Assembly: GCA_964466315.1 (NCBI GenBank)
Contig: CAYXNS010000004.1
Span: forward strand, 22,856 to 86,855
DNA length: 64,000 bases
Origin: SMWC01 sp964466315
GTDB taxonomy: Bacteria > Pseudomonadota > Gammaproteobacteria > Steroidobacterales > Rariloculaceae
Direction of reading: 5' to 3'
Positions 42,726 through 51,817 of this stretch are shown piece after piece. The position numbers and the translations under genes were made by a program. Below the pieces are notes generated by a model, which was given only the letters and a program-made list of their open reading frames with translations, was not told the origin of the DNA and did not search any database. Positions within the stretch are counted from its first letter, which is position 1. Every line of letters begins with the position of its first letter.

Positions 42726-43948
42726 ATCCGCGCGAGATCCGCGCCACCGTCTACGGCATCAGTTCGGCATGCTTCCTTGCAGTCATCGCCACCGCGGGCG
42801 GTTGTGCGGCCGGTCAGCCCATCGGCTCGGCCGCGATCACGGACGAGCCGCCTGAGCTGACTCCTGAGCAAGTCGCCTTGCTTGAGCACAGGACGCAGCG
42901 CGAGGAGGAGCTGCTTGCTGAACCGCTGACAGCGGAGTCGGCGGCAGAGCTCGCACTGTTGCATAACCCTGCCGTCGAGCGCGCACTCGAAACGCTCGGT
43001 ATGCCCGGTTTCGACCGCTTGCAGCTCGCACATCTCGTCAATCCGGCGTTCAATCAAGGGCGGCCACCGAGAACCGTCGACACCCGGATAGAGCAGCCTC
43101 TGTCGGTCAACCTCATGACCTGGTTAATCATCCCTGCGCTAGATCCGAGCGGAACGCTAGACGAGCGCAACGGGCGAGTACAGGCTGCGGACGAGATCGT
43201 CGCACTCTTGTTCCTGGCGCGGCGCGCCTGGGTCAGTGCGGTCACGGCGCGGCAGTCGGTGCGCTATTTCGAGGACGTGGTGGTGGCGGCCGAGGCCGGC
43301 CGGGGGATCCTGGAAAGCATGCGGCGGGTCGGTAACTCCACAGAGCTCGAGACGCTGCGCGCGCAGACTCTATATGCTGATGCCGTCGCCCACCTGACCA
43401 CGGTACAGGTCGCGGCCGCGGTCGAGCGCGAACGGCTCGTGCAGACGCTCGGGCTCTGGGGTGAAATGGCCGAGCGCGTGCAGCTGCCCGGCCGGCTGCC
43501 CGATCTTCCGGCTGCACCGATCGGGGCCGACGGTCTCGAAGCGCGCGCGATTGCGCAACGCTTCGACGTCCAGGCGGGGCGGCTCGAGGGTCTGGCAGGC
43601 GAGGCTGGCGTTAACGCGCGGGCCGACGTGCGGACCGCGTGGCTCGCGTACCGTGGCGCCTACGGTCTTGCCCGGCATGCACGAGATGCGCTCGTGCCGC
43701 TCGCGAGCCGAGTCTCCGAGGAGCAGCTCAAGCTCTACAACGGCATGCTCGTCGGTGTGCTCGACCTCGTCGCCGACGCGACCGAACGGATCAACGCCGT
43801 CAATGCCGCGCTCGACACCGAGCGCGACTTCTGGTTCGCCCAGGTCGAGTTGCAGCGCGCCATGTCTGGTGTCGGCGTGCCGGCCGTGGCAGTTCAGCCG
43901 GGTATTCAGAGCGGTTTTCGCCCGGGGGCTGCCTATCATGTCCACTAG
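42722..43948 (+). CDS. TolC-family outer-membrane efflux lipoprotein, probably internally shortened
   Basis: 408 residues with a lipoprotein signal (FLAVIATAGGCAAG). The first helical half is present (LAHLVNPAFNQGRPPRTVDT; ARRAWVSAVTARQSVRYFED), and the last part too (DVRTAWLAYRGAYGLARHAR; YNGMLVGVLDLVADATERIN). Between them, at RLEGLA/GEAGVNARADV (about 43590-43605), I expect some 70-80 residues containing the second beta-strand pair and first helices of the second repeat, but they are missing in frame. The result is shorter than usual family members. Loss of channel function is probable if the join is real. Confidence 0.75.
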   Translation: MNPREIRATVYGISSACFLAVIATAGGCAAGQPIGSAAITDEPPELTPEQVALLEHRTQREEELLAEPLTAESAAELALLHNPAVERALETLGMPGFDRLQLAHLVNPAFNQGRPPRTVDTRIEQPLSVNLMTWLIIPALDPSGTLDERNGRVQAADEIVALLFLARRAWVSAVTARQSVRYFEDVVVAAEAGRGILESMRRVGNSTELETLRAQTLYADAVAHLTTVQVAAAVERERLVQTLGLWGEMAERVQLPGRLPDLPAAPIGADGLEARAIAQRFDVQAGRLEGLAGEAGVNARADVRTAWLAYRGAYGLARHARDALVPLASRVSEEQLKLYNGMLVGVLDLVADATERINAVNAALDTERDFWFAQVELQRAMSGVGVPAVAVQPGIQSGFRPGAAYHVH

Positions 43949-43960
43949 GATGCATCTCTA

Positions 43961-45247
43961 ATGGTCTCGCGCCGCAGTTTTCTGACGCGCGCGGCCGGCG
44001 TGGTCTTGAGCGCAGGCGCCGTATCTCGTTCCGCGCTGGCGCAGGTTCCAGAGGCGCCGCTCACGGGCTCGCCCGCCACCCAGCCGCCGCCCGCGCCGGT
44101 CACCGGCCGGCCGTTCCAGCCCGTAGTGACACTCAACGGATGGTCGCTTCCTTGGCGCATGCAAGGCGATACTAAGGAGTTCCACCTTATCGCCGAGCCT
44201 GTCGAGCGCGAAATCGCGCCGGGAATGACGGCGCATCTGTGGGGTTACAACGGCCAGTCGCCGGGTCCGACGATCGAATGCGTCGAAGGCGATCGCGTAC
44301 GTATCTTCGTGACGAACAAGCTGCCCGAGTACACCACGGTCCACTGGCACGGCGTACACGTGCCGAACGGCGTGGACGGTGTCGCGGGACTCACGCAGCC
44401 GCCGATACAACCGGGCGAGACCTGGGTGTACGAGTTCGATATGACTCGCGCGGGCACGTTCATCTATCACCCGCACGCGGACGGCCTCGTGCAGTTCGCA
44501 ATGGGAATGATGGGCACGATCATTGTGCATCCGCAGGACTTGAGCGACCGTGCCGTCGATCGCGACTTTGCATTTATCATGAATGCCTATCACATCGAGC
44601 CGGGCAGCTACACTCCCCGCGTCAACACGATGCTCGACTTCAATCTGTGGACCTTCAACAGCCGGGCATTCCCCGGCATCTCGCCCCTGATCGCACGCCA
44701 GGGTGACCGGGTCAGAATCCGGATCGGAAATCTCACAATGACCAATCACCCGATCCATATACACGGGCACTCGTTCGAGGTCACGTGCACCGACGGCGGC
44801 TGGGTACCGGAAACTGCGCGTTGGCCGGAGGCGACGGTCGATATCGGGGTTGGTCAAGTGCGGGCAATCGAGTTCACTGCCGATGCCCCCGGCGACTGGG
44901 CTTTACATTGCCACAAGATGCATCATGTCATGAACGCCATGGGCCACGATGTACCGACGTCGATCGGCGTCGACTTCGAGGAAGCCGCCGAGAAATTGCG
45001 CCGCTTGATCCCGCAGTACATGGTCATGGGTGATCGCGGTATGGCCGAGATGGCGTCCATACAGATGGAGTTGCCCGAGAATACGCTGCCCATGATGACG
45101 GGCTCGGGTCCGCACGGCCCGCTCGGGATGGGCGGTATGTTCACCGTGTTCAAGTCACGTGCCGAGCAGCCTCCCGGTGACTATAGCGACCCGGGATGGT
45201 ATTCACCGCCGCCGGGAACCATGGCTTACCGTACGACCGACGGTTAG
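43961..45247 (+). CDS. Multicopper oxidase with Tat signal
   Basis: 428 residues with a twin-Arg signal (MVSRRSFLTRAAG). All four copper-ligand motifs are visible: TTVHWHGVHVP, GTFIYHPHADG, NHPIHIHGHSFEV and ALHCHKMHHVMNAMG. Met-rich stretches near the C-terminus (VMGDRGMAEMASIQMELPEN; LGMGGMF) suit copper binding. Such enzymes oxidise Cu(I) or phenols in the periplasm. Twelve bases after the TolC-like gene; together with the LVIVD and small proteins it forms a four-gene unit. Confidence 0.92.
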   Translation: MVSRRSFLTRAAGVVLSAGAVSRSALAQVPEAPLTGSPATQPPPAPVTGRPFQPVVTLNGWSLPWRMQGDTKEFHLIAEPVEREIAPGMTAHLWGYNGQSPGPTIECVEGDRVRIFVTNKLPEYTTVHWHGVHVPNGVDGVAGLTQPPIQPGETWVYEFDMTRAGTFIYHPHADGLVQFAMGMMGTIIVHPQDLSDRAVDRDFAFIMNAYHIEPGSYTPRVNTMLDFNLWTFNSRAFPGISPLIARQGDRVRIRIGNLTMTNHPIHIHGHSFEVTCTDGGWVPETARWPEATVDIGVGQVRAIEFTADAPGDWALHCHKMHHVMNAMGHDVPTSIGVDFEEAAEKLRRLIPQYMVMGDRGMAEMASIQMELPENTLPMMTGSGPHGPLGMGGMFTVFKSRAEQPPGDYSDPGWYSPPPGTMAYRTTDG

Positions 45248-46170
45248 AAAGCGACCTGGTCGCCGCCCTTGAGATCGAGCATCTGTCGTGCCTCGTCCGG
45301 GGTCGCTATCGTCAGCGATAGCCCGGCGATGACCTCGCGAATCATCATGACCTGTTCGATATTCGATTCGGCGAGCTTACCCGGGCCTGCCCAGAGTGAG
45401 TCCTCGAGGCCGACGCGGACGTTGGAGCCCATCGACGCTCCCATACTCGCGAGCCGGATTTGACTGCCGCCGGCGCCGAGGATCGACCATTGATAATCCC
45501 CGCCGAAGAGCCGGTCGGCCGTGCGGCGCATGTGTGCGAGATCCTCGGAGTGTGTGCCGATTCCGCCGAGGATGCCGAAGACGCTCTGTACGAACAGCGG
45601 CGGCTTGACCATACCGCGATCCAGAAAATGTGCGAGGTTATATAGATGAGAGATGTCGTAGCACTCGAATTCGAAACGCGTACCGTTCTCTCCGCAGGTT
45701 GCGAGGATGCGCTCGATGTCGCCGAAAGTGTTTCGAAATACGAGGTCTCGGCTGTTCTCCAAGTGCTCCCGTTCCCAGCTATGCTTGAATGCTGTATTGC
45801 GTTTCAGCATCGGATACAGACCAAAGTTCATCGAACCCATATTCAGCGATGCGAGCTCGGGTTGCAGTTGCAGCGCCGGTCGCAGGCGCTCGTCCACCGT
45901 CATGTGCGGACTGCCGCCGGTCGTGATGTTGATGACGGCGTCTGTGCGGGCTTTGATCTGCGGCAGGAATTGCCGAAAAACGTCCGGGTCTTGGGTCGGC
46001 CGGCCATCATCCGGGTCACGTGCGTGCAGATGGAGGACCGTCGCGCCGGCTTCGGCCGCGGCGATGGCCGCGGCCGCGATTTCTTCCGGCGTTACGGGAA
46101 GATAAGGTGACATCGACGGGGTATGGATCGCGCCCGTTGGCGCACAGGTAATGATGACTCTTCGAGCCAT
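45244..46170 (-). CDS. Beta-keto acid cleavage enzyme (BKACE, DUF849)
   Basis: 308 residues. BKACE features: start RRVIITCAPTGAIHTPSMSP, zinc His pair TVLHLHARDPDDGRPTQD, NITTGGSPHMTVDERL, FECYDISHLYNLAHFLDRG and the GGIGTHSEDLAHM loop. The family splits beta-keto acids with acetyl-CoA (Kce acts on 3-keto-5-aminohexanoate; others on carnitine or dehydrocarnitine). Substrate class cannot be fixed. It overlaps the multicopper oxidase stop by four bases (convergent) and follows an SMP-30-type gene by 2 bases, suggesting a catabolic pair. Confidence 0.9.
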   Translation of the reverse strand: MARRVIITCAPTGAIHTPSMSPYLPVTPEEIAAAAIAAAEAGATVLHLHARDPDDGRPTQDPDVFRQFLPQIKARTDAVINITTGGSPHMTVDERLRPALQLQPELASLNMGSMNFGLYPMLKRNTAFKHSWEREHLENSRDLVFRNTFGDIERILATCGENGTRFEFECYDISHLYNLAHFLDRGMVKPPLFVQSVFGILGGIGTHSEDLAHMRRTADRLFGGDYQWSILGAGGSQIRLASMGASMGSNVRVGLEDSLWAGPGKLAESNIEQVMMIREVIAGLSLTIATPDEARQMLDLKGGDQVAF

Positions 46171-46172
46171 GT

Positions 46173-47087
46173 TCAGCCTCCGAACCGCGGTTCCGCGACA
46201 CCGCGAACGCCCAAGCCAGTGATACGAAATAGGGCGCCGGCGCCGAACTGAGGCTTGAGATCTACCTCGAAGCGGTCGTGAACGGCCGGGTGTTTCACTC
46301 GCGCCATCGACGTCACATAGATCTCGTCGAGGTTATCGCCGCCGAACATGACCGAGGTTACGTTGCGCACGGGCATACCGATCTTGCGCTCGACATTGCC
46401 GTCGGGATCGTAGCGAACGAGATCGCCCGAGATCAGCTCGGCGCTCCAGAGACAGCCTTCGGCGTCTATCGTCGAGCCGTCGGGGACGCCGTTCGACGAT
46501 TTCGTGTCCGCGAAGACACGCTTGTTGGAAACGCTGCCGGCTTCGACGTCGTAATCGTAGGCCCAGAACTCGTCGACGAACGTGTCGGCGATGTAGAAGA
46601 TCTTGTCGTCCGGGCTCCAGCACGGCCCATTCGAGCAGATGATCCCCGAATCGACTTTGGTGACGGAGAGGTCTGGATCCAGTCGCCACAGGCCGCAGAC
46701 GGCGAGTTCCTCCTTGTCGTCCATGCCGCCGGCAAAAAATCGACCGCGGCGGTCGACCTTGCCGTCGTTGAGTCGCGTCCGGGGCTGGCCGGCATCGACG
46801 AGGCTGATAAGGTCGAGTTTCTCTGTGTCCGGGTCGAAGTAGTAGAAGCCGTCATCGAGAGCGAGGACGAGGTTGCCGTTTTCCCGTACCGCGAGTGCGC
46901 CGACGTCATGGTCCAGTGACCAGTTGTCGACACGGCCAGTCTTCGGCTCCAAGCACCAGATCGACGGGTTACCGACACGGCGGCCCGTGCCGTCGAGCCA
47001 CCATAAGACGCCGGTCTCGACATCCCAGACCGGGCCTTCACCGAGGTGATTGCCGCAGGCTAGTACACTCTCGATTCGGTAACTCAC
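46173..47087 (-). CDS. SMP-30/gluconolactonase-family lactonase
   Basis: 304 residues of six-bladed propeller. Metal-site residues appear in GEGPVWDVETGVLWWLDG (Glu), TRLNDGKVDRRGRFFAGGM (Asn), ICSNGPCWSPDDKIFYIADT (Asn) and NGVPDGSTIDAEGCLWSAEL (Asp). Members hydrolyse sugar or other lactones. No signal peptide, so cytoplasmic. Two bases upstream of the BKACE gene; a lactone-to-keto-acid route is a reasonable guess but not proven. Confidence 0.88.
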   Translation of the reverse strand: MSYRIESVLACGNHLGEGPVWDVETGVLWWLDGTGRRVGNPSIWCLEPKTGRVDNWSLDHDVGALAVRENGNLVLALDDGFYYFDPDTEKLDLISLVDAGQPRTRLNDGKVDRRGRFFAGGMDDKEELAVCGLWRLDPDLSVTKVDSGIICSNGPCWSPDDKIFYIADTFVDEFWAYDYDVEAGSVSNKRVFADTKSSNGVPDGSTIDAEGCLWSAELISGDLVRYDPDGNVERKIGMPVRNVTSVMFGGDNLDEIYVTSMARVKHPAVHDRFEVDLKPQFGAGALFRITGLGVRGVAEPRFGG

Positions 47088-47123
47088 GCGATCAACCTGC
47101 GATCTGTAGAGAGTCGAAATGGG

Positions 47124-48114
47124 TTACTGGAGTTCGTATCTCACGAGTCCGCGATGCTCGACGAGTCCCGAGAAGAGATTGCCTTCGGCATCTTCGGTCA
47201 CGCTTTCTGTCCAGATGTCACCGATATACCCCGTAACGGTACCGTCGACGGCACTGCCGTAGTAGATGCCCATCTCGAAGTCAGGGTTGACGCCGTCTAC
47301 CGATTGCGAGTCCGCGACGAAGAGACGATCGTCCTCGGTTATGAAGATGCCGCTCGGCCTCCCGAACTGCCGCCACGAGTCGAGGTAGCGTCCCTCCTGA
47401 TCGAAAATCTGGATGCGGCTGTTACCGCGGTCGGCGACGAATACTCGACCCTGCGAGTCGATGTCGATGCTGTGCGGCATGTCGAACTCGCTCGGCCCTC
47501 TCCCCGGTTGACCCCAGGACTTGATGAACTCGCCGTCGGCCGAAAACTTCGCGACACGGTTATTGAAATGGCCGTCCGCTACAAAGATATCGCCGTTATC
47601 GGCAACGACGACATCGCAAATTCCGTTAAATGTATATGCCCCGCTGCCGGCTACGCCGGGTGTGCCGATCGTCATGAGTAACTCGCCGTCGGCGCTGAAC
47701 TTGTGAATAACTTGGCCCATCTCGCCTTCATGCCGGCCATCCGTTACCCAGATATTGCCTTGCGAGTCGATATCGAGTCCATGCGGCCAGACCATCATGC
47801 CCTCGCCCCAACTCATGAGATGTTCGCCGGTCGNNNNNNNNNNTGAACTTCAATAGCGGCGGCGCGGATTGGTCGACGCAGGTATTCGAAGAGCAACGCT
47901 GAAAGGCGATGAGGTTGCTATCGGCATCGACCGCGACAGCGATGAGTTGGCCCCAGGTGAAGCCATCGGGTATCTGAGCCCAGTCCGCGATGAGCCGGTA
48001 TTGATTGTTCTGCGCGATCGCGATATCCGGCTTAGAGATGTGCAGCGTAATGAGTGTGATGCCTGTGACGACCGTGAGGTAGACCCAATTACGCGTTGAT
48101 CGAACTTGTGGCAT
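47124..48114 (-). CDS. Exported NHL-repeat six-bladed propeller protein, interrupted by an assembly gap
   Basis: The reading begins at 48114 with a membrane/signal segment (NWVYLTVVTGITLITLHIS) and IADWAQIPDGFTWGQLIAVA. After the N-run at 47834-47843 the same protein goes on in another frame with NHL repeats (WPHGLDIDSQGNIWVTDGRH; DVVVADNGDIFVADGHFNNR; MPHSIDIDSQGRVFVADRGN), ending at 47124. The frame change is explained by an arbitrary gap size, so this is one gene. It resembles peptidyl-alpha-hydroxyglycine amidating lyase-like propellers. Catalytic residues cannot be judged because part is missing. Confidence 0.8.
47834..47843. other. Assembly gap (10 N)
   Basis: Ten undetermined bases within the NHL-propeller gene. 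The coding frame differs on the two sides, so the true gap is not 10 bases (mod 3). Contiguity across this point rests on the assembler, though the same protein family is seen on both sides. Confidence 0.99.
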
Positions 48115-48216
48115 GGCAGTCTCTCCCCTGTTCTTCTTCTACAGCCGGCTGGCGTTTCGAGACTACCTCAAGGGTACTATTCCACGGCCAAAAACGACAG
48201 GATTCGGGAAAAGTGA

Positions 48217-48289
48217 AAAAGGGGCTGGGTCCCATCTTTCTTGATATTGCGTCGACTACCGCAGGGAAAAGGGACCCGGCCCCTTTTTC
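48217..48289. repeat. Large imperfect hairpin, copy of a dispersed palindromic repeat
   Basis: Left arm 48217-48234 (AAAAAGGGGCTGGGTCCC) and right arm 48272-48289 pair with 17 of 18 matches across a 37-base loop. Terminator-like A- and T-runs flank it, yet it sits between two divergent genes where no terminator is needed. The core occurs also at 10261 and, as a compact form, at 29235-29257. Confidence 0.8.
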
Positions 48290-48348
48290 TCTCGAAGTCA
48301 GCGTAGAATTCAGACTTTAAGAATAACTCTCGTATCGAGGGAGACAAA

Positions 48349-50376
48349 ATGGAGTCAGTATCAGGGGGATTTAGGAGACATTCGCGCCCGGCATTCGCAG
48401 CGATCGCAGTTGCCGTCGGTTCATTCGTGGCACTTCCTTCGGTCGCTGAAGTCGTCCGCATCGATATCGAGATACGAGACGCGGTAGCGGGCGGAAAATC
48501 CTATGGTCTTGCAGGTGCTTACGAGCGGCTCGCGGGCAGAATCCACTACGCCGTCGACCCAGTCAACGCGGCCAACCGAGTCATCGGCGACATCGACTAC
48601 GCGCCGAAGAACTCTAATGGCGAGGTCGAGTTCTCCGCCGACTTCTATCTGTTGAAACCCGTCGACGCCGATGCGGGCAACGGGACGGTCCTCGTCGATG
48701 TCATGAATCGTGGCCGCAAGCGTATCCTGGGCTACTTCAATCGGACCGACGCCGTACTCGAGCCGGTTACCGAGGCCGACCTGGGCGATGGCTTCCTCAT
48801 GCACGAGGGCTTCTCCGTACTCTACGTCGGCTGGCAGTTCGACGTGCCGCGGCAGCCGGGCTTCCTGCGGGTCTATCCGCCAATCGCAACCAACGGGGGA
48901 GAGCCGCTCGAAGGACTGGTGCGCAGCGACTTCGTCGTCACTGAACCCACCTACGATTACTCTCTCGGCGACCGGGGCCATATTCCTTACGCAGTCGCCG
49001 ATCCCGAGGACCCACGCAACCGATTGGCGGTCCGTGACACGCCGGCGGGCGAACGTACGGTAATCGCCCGAGACCGGTGGCAATTCGGGCGCCTCGTAGA
49101 CGGCCGCATGGTGGGCGACCCGACACGCATTTATCTGACGACCGGATTCGAGCCGAGTCGCATCTACGAGGCCGTATTCGTCGCGAGCGACCCCCCGATT
49201 GCCGGGCTCGGCCTTGCGGCAATGCGCGATACCGTATCTCATCTGAAATACGATGCCGCTGAGGCGTTGGGTTTTCAGGCCGGCGCAATTGAGCGGGCCA
49301 TCACGTTCGGCGACTCACAGGCCGGTCGTCTGCTGCGGCATTTTCTCTACGATGGATTCAACGTTGACGAGCAACAGCGTATGGCCTTCGATGGACTGAT
49401 TCCACATCTCGCATCGAACGCGACCGGCAGCTTCAACCATCGCTTCGCGCAGCCGTCTCGCGCGGTCGACAGAAGCTACTTCTATCCCGGCGATCAATTT
49501 CCGTTTTCCGATGTCATGCAGGCCGATCCGGCCACGGGCGTCGAGGACAGCCTGCTAGCAAAGCTGACACCAGAGACGACGCCGAAGGTGTTCTATACGA
49601 ACACGTCGACGGAATACTGGCGGCTACCGACCGCGCTGATCCACTCGACACCGGACGGTGAGCAGCATCTGCCGCCGGCAGAGACTTCACGCATCTATCT
49701 CTTCGCCGGCACGCAACACGTCCCGGCGCAGTTGCCGGAGACGCATATCGATGGACTGCGTATCGGTAATCCAAACAACTATCGCTGGTTCCTGCGCGCA
49801 CTATTGTTGGCGTTGAACGACTGGATTACGGACGGGACACCGCCTCCCGCGAGCAGTTATCCGACGCGCGAGGCAGGCACGCTCGCCGAGCTGCAGGACA
49901 TCCGTTTCCCGAGCATCCCGCGCGTACGCCTGCCGAGCGACGTCAGCCGGGCCTACCGTCTCGACTACGGTCCGCAGTTCGTGTCCGATGGCATCATTAC
50001 GAACGAGCCGCCGATCGTTCATTCGGTTTTCCCTTTTCTCGTGGCCCAGGTCGACGAGGGCGGCAACGAGATCGCGGGTCTGAGGTCGCCCGAGCTTTCT
50101 GTGCCGCTGGCTACGTACACCGGCTGGAGCCCGTTCAACCCGATATCGACCCCGGGCTCGTATATTCCGTTCGCGATCACTCGAGCGGAGCGCGAAGCAT
50201 CCGGGGATGAGAGACCGTCTATCGAAGAGCTCTACGACGGCCGCGCGCAATATCTCGGCCTCGTCGCGGAGGTGGGTATCGAACTCGTTGATGCCGGCTA
50301 TGTCCTTGCGCGGGATCTGCCGGCCATCATCAAGGATGCGGGACGGCATTGGGATTACCTGATGTCGGGCGACTAG
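48349..50376 (+). CDS. Exported alpha/beta-hydrolase domain protein (Abhydrolase_10 type)
   Basis: 675 residues with a signal peptide (IAVAVGSFVALPSVAE). Family stretches: VLVDVMNRGRKRILGYFNR, GFSVLYVGWQFDVP, and a nucleophile region AITFGDSQAGRLLRHFLYDG, where GDSQAG occupies the elbow; then FDGLIPHLASNATGSFNHRF and LFAGTQHVPAQLPE with a likely His. It is a large family of unknown-substrate secreted hydrolases in environmental bacteria. It heads the plus-strand run of exported proteins up to 55 kb and is 30 bases from the next gene. Confidence 0.82.
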   Translation: MESVSGGFRRHSRPAFAAIAVAVGSFVALPSVAEVVRIDIEIRDAVAGGKSYGLAGAYERLAGRIHYAVDPVNAANRVIGDIDYAPKNSNGEVEFSADFYLLKPVDADAGNGTVLVDVMNRGRKRILGYFNRTDAVLEPVTEADLGDGFLMHEGFSVLYVGWQFDVPRQPGFLRVYPPIATNGGEPLEGLVRSDFVVTEPTYDYSLGDRGHIPYAVADPEDPRNRLAVRDTPAGERTVIARDRWQFGRLVDGRMVGDPTRIYLTTGFEPSRIYEAVFVASDPPIAGLGLAAMRDTVSHLKYDAAEALGFQAGAIERAITFGDSQAGRLLRHFLYDGFNVDEQQRMAFDGLIPHLASNATGSFNHRFAQPSRAVDRSYFYPGDQFPFSDVMQADPATGVEDSLLAKLTPETTPKVFYTNTSTEYWRLPTALIHSTPDGEQHLPPAETSRIYLFAGTQHVPAQLPETHIDGLRIGNPNNYRWFLRALLLALNDWITDGTPPPASSYPTREAGTLAELQDIRFPSIPRVRLPSDVSRAYRLDYGPQFVSDGIITNEPPIVHSVFPFLVAQVDEGGNEIAGLRSPELSVPLATYTGWSPFNPISTPGSYIPFAITRAEREASGDERPSIEELYDGRAQYLGLVAEVGIELVDAGYVLARDLPAIIKDAGRHWDYLMSGD

Positions 50377-50405
50377 TAGTAACTTCATTAAGAGGATATC
50401 CAAGT

Positions 50406-51770
50406 ATGTTTAGTGCGCAATGCTGGCTGGCCCGTGCATCGGCGGCAGTTCTACTCGCGATAGTGGCTGCGACTTCGAATGGTTACCCGTCGATCTACCC
50501 GACCGGGACGACGATCTATGATCCAGAAAAGGCCTGGAACGGCTACACGATCCATCCGACGCCCGAGAATAAGGGCGCGGTCCTCATAGACATGAACGGC
50601 AACTTGATCAGGCGCTTCGAGGAGATCCCCGGTGCACCGATCCGGATACTTCCCGGCGGTTACGTCATGGGCGGCAGCATGGGTGCCGTTGTCCAGCACG
50701 ATTGGGATGGTAACGAGGTCTGGCGCTTCGATAGAACGGAGCAGATCGAGAACGACGACGGGAACAAAGTCTGGTCATCCCGCCAGCACCACGACTGGCA
50801 GCGCGAGGGCAGCCCCGCCGGTTACTACTCGCCGGTCTCCGTTCCCGAGGTCACGAGCGGCCGGACACTGATCCTTGCGGTCAAGAATCTGACTCGGCCC
50901 GAAATCACGGATAAGCGTCTCCGCGACGATTACGTTCTAGAAGTCTCGTGGGACGGCGAGAGATTGTGGGACTGGTCACCGAGCGATCATTTCGAAGAAC
51001 TCGGTTTCTCAGAGGCCGCGCGTAACTCGATTCATCGGAACTCGCCCTGGAATGAGGGTCGTCAAAGCTCCGACTGGCTGCACTTCAATTCGTTGTCCTA
51101 CGTCGGTCCGAACCAGTGGTACGATTCCGGCGACGAGCGATTTCATCCGGACAACGTGATCTTCAGTTCGCGCACGGCCAACATTGTCGCGATTGTTGCA
51201 CGCTCGGGCGAAATCGTCTGGCGGATGGGCCCCGATTATCGTGAGACCAAGGCAATGCGGGAGATCGGCCAGGTAATCGGTCAGCACCACCCGCATCTCA
51301 TTCCCGAGGGCCTGCCGGGCGCGGGTAACCTCATGGTGTTCGATAATGGCGGCGGTTCCGGTTACGGCGAACCTAATCCGATAGCGCCGAAAGGTACGCA
51401 AATCGTCGAGCGCTACAGCTCACGCGTGTTCGAGATCAATCCCGTAACGATGGAAAAAGTCTGGGAGTACTCGATTCAGGGTCATGGCAGTTTTCATTTC
51501 TTCAGCCATAACGTGAGTATGGCGCAACGTCTGCCGAACGGTAATACACTGATCACGGAGGGTGCGGCTGGACGCGTCTTCGAGGTCACGATCGACCATG
51601 AGATCGTCTGGGAATATCTAAATCCCTACTTCTATGAGTCCGACGACACGCGGCACAACATCTATCGCGCTTATCGTGTGCCTTACGAATGGATACCGCA
51701 GCTGACACCGCCCGAGGAGCGGTCGGTCGTGCCGCCGCATCCAAGTGAGTTCCGCATCGAACCGCAATGA
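50406..51770 (+). CDS. Exported arylsulfotransferase-like (ASST) beta-propeller protein, copy 1
   Basis: 454 residues from the ATG at 50406 with a signal peptide (AAVLLAIVAATSNGYPS). Propeller repeats (APIRILPGGYVMGGSMGAVV; AQRLPNGNTLITEGAAGRVF; DHEIVWEYLNPYFY) and a conserved QHHPHLIPEGLPGAGN motif match the arylsulfotransferase-like family. True ASST moves sulfate between phenols with a catalytic His; which His would serve here is unclear. A paralogue lies at 61678 and a sulfatase at 60113. Its stop overlaps an unused ATG; the likely next start is at 51818. Confidence 0.8.
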   Translation: MFSAQCWLARASAAVLLAIVAATSNGYPSIYPTGTTIYDPEKAWNGYTIHPTPENKGAVLIDMNGNLIRRFEEIPGAPIRILPGGYVMGGSMGAVVQHDWDGNEVWRFDRTEQIENDDGNKVWSSRQHHDWQREGSPAGYYSPVSVPEVTSGRTLILAVKNLTRPEITDKRLRDDYVLEVSWDGERLWDWSPSDHFEELGFSEAARNSIHRNSPWNEGRQSSDWLHFNSLSYVGPNQWYDSGDERFHPDNVIFSSRTANIVAIVARSGEIVWRMGPDYRETKAMREIGQVIGQHHPHLIPEGLPGAGNLMVFDNGGGSGYGEPNPIAPKGTQIVERYSSRVFEINPVTMEKVWEYSIQGHGSFHFFSHNVSMAQRLPNGNTLITEGAAGRVFEVTIDHEIVWEYLNPYFYESDDTRHNIYRAYRVPYEWIPQLTPPEERSVVPPHPSEFRIEPQ

Positions 51771-51817
51771 ACGATGTGAACTGCGTGACCGAGAACAGAA
51801 ACTGTCTTGAGGGACAT

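Noticed and set aside
48217..48289. Intrinsic terminator call for the large hairpin
   Set aside because: It lies between divergent genes and has a 37-base loop, so a repeat element is more likely than a terminator.
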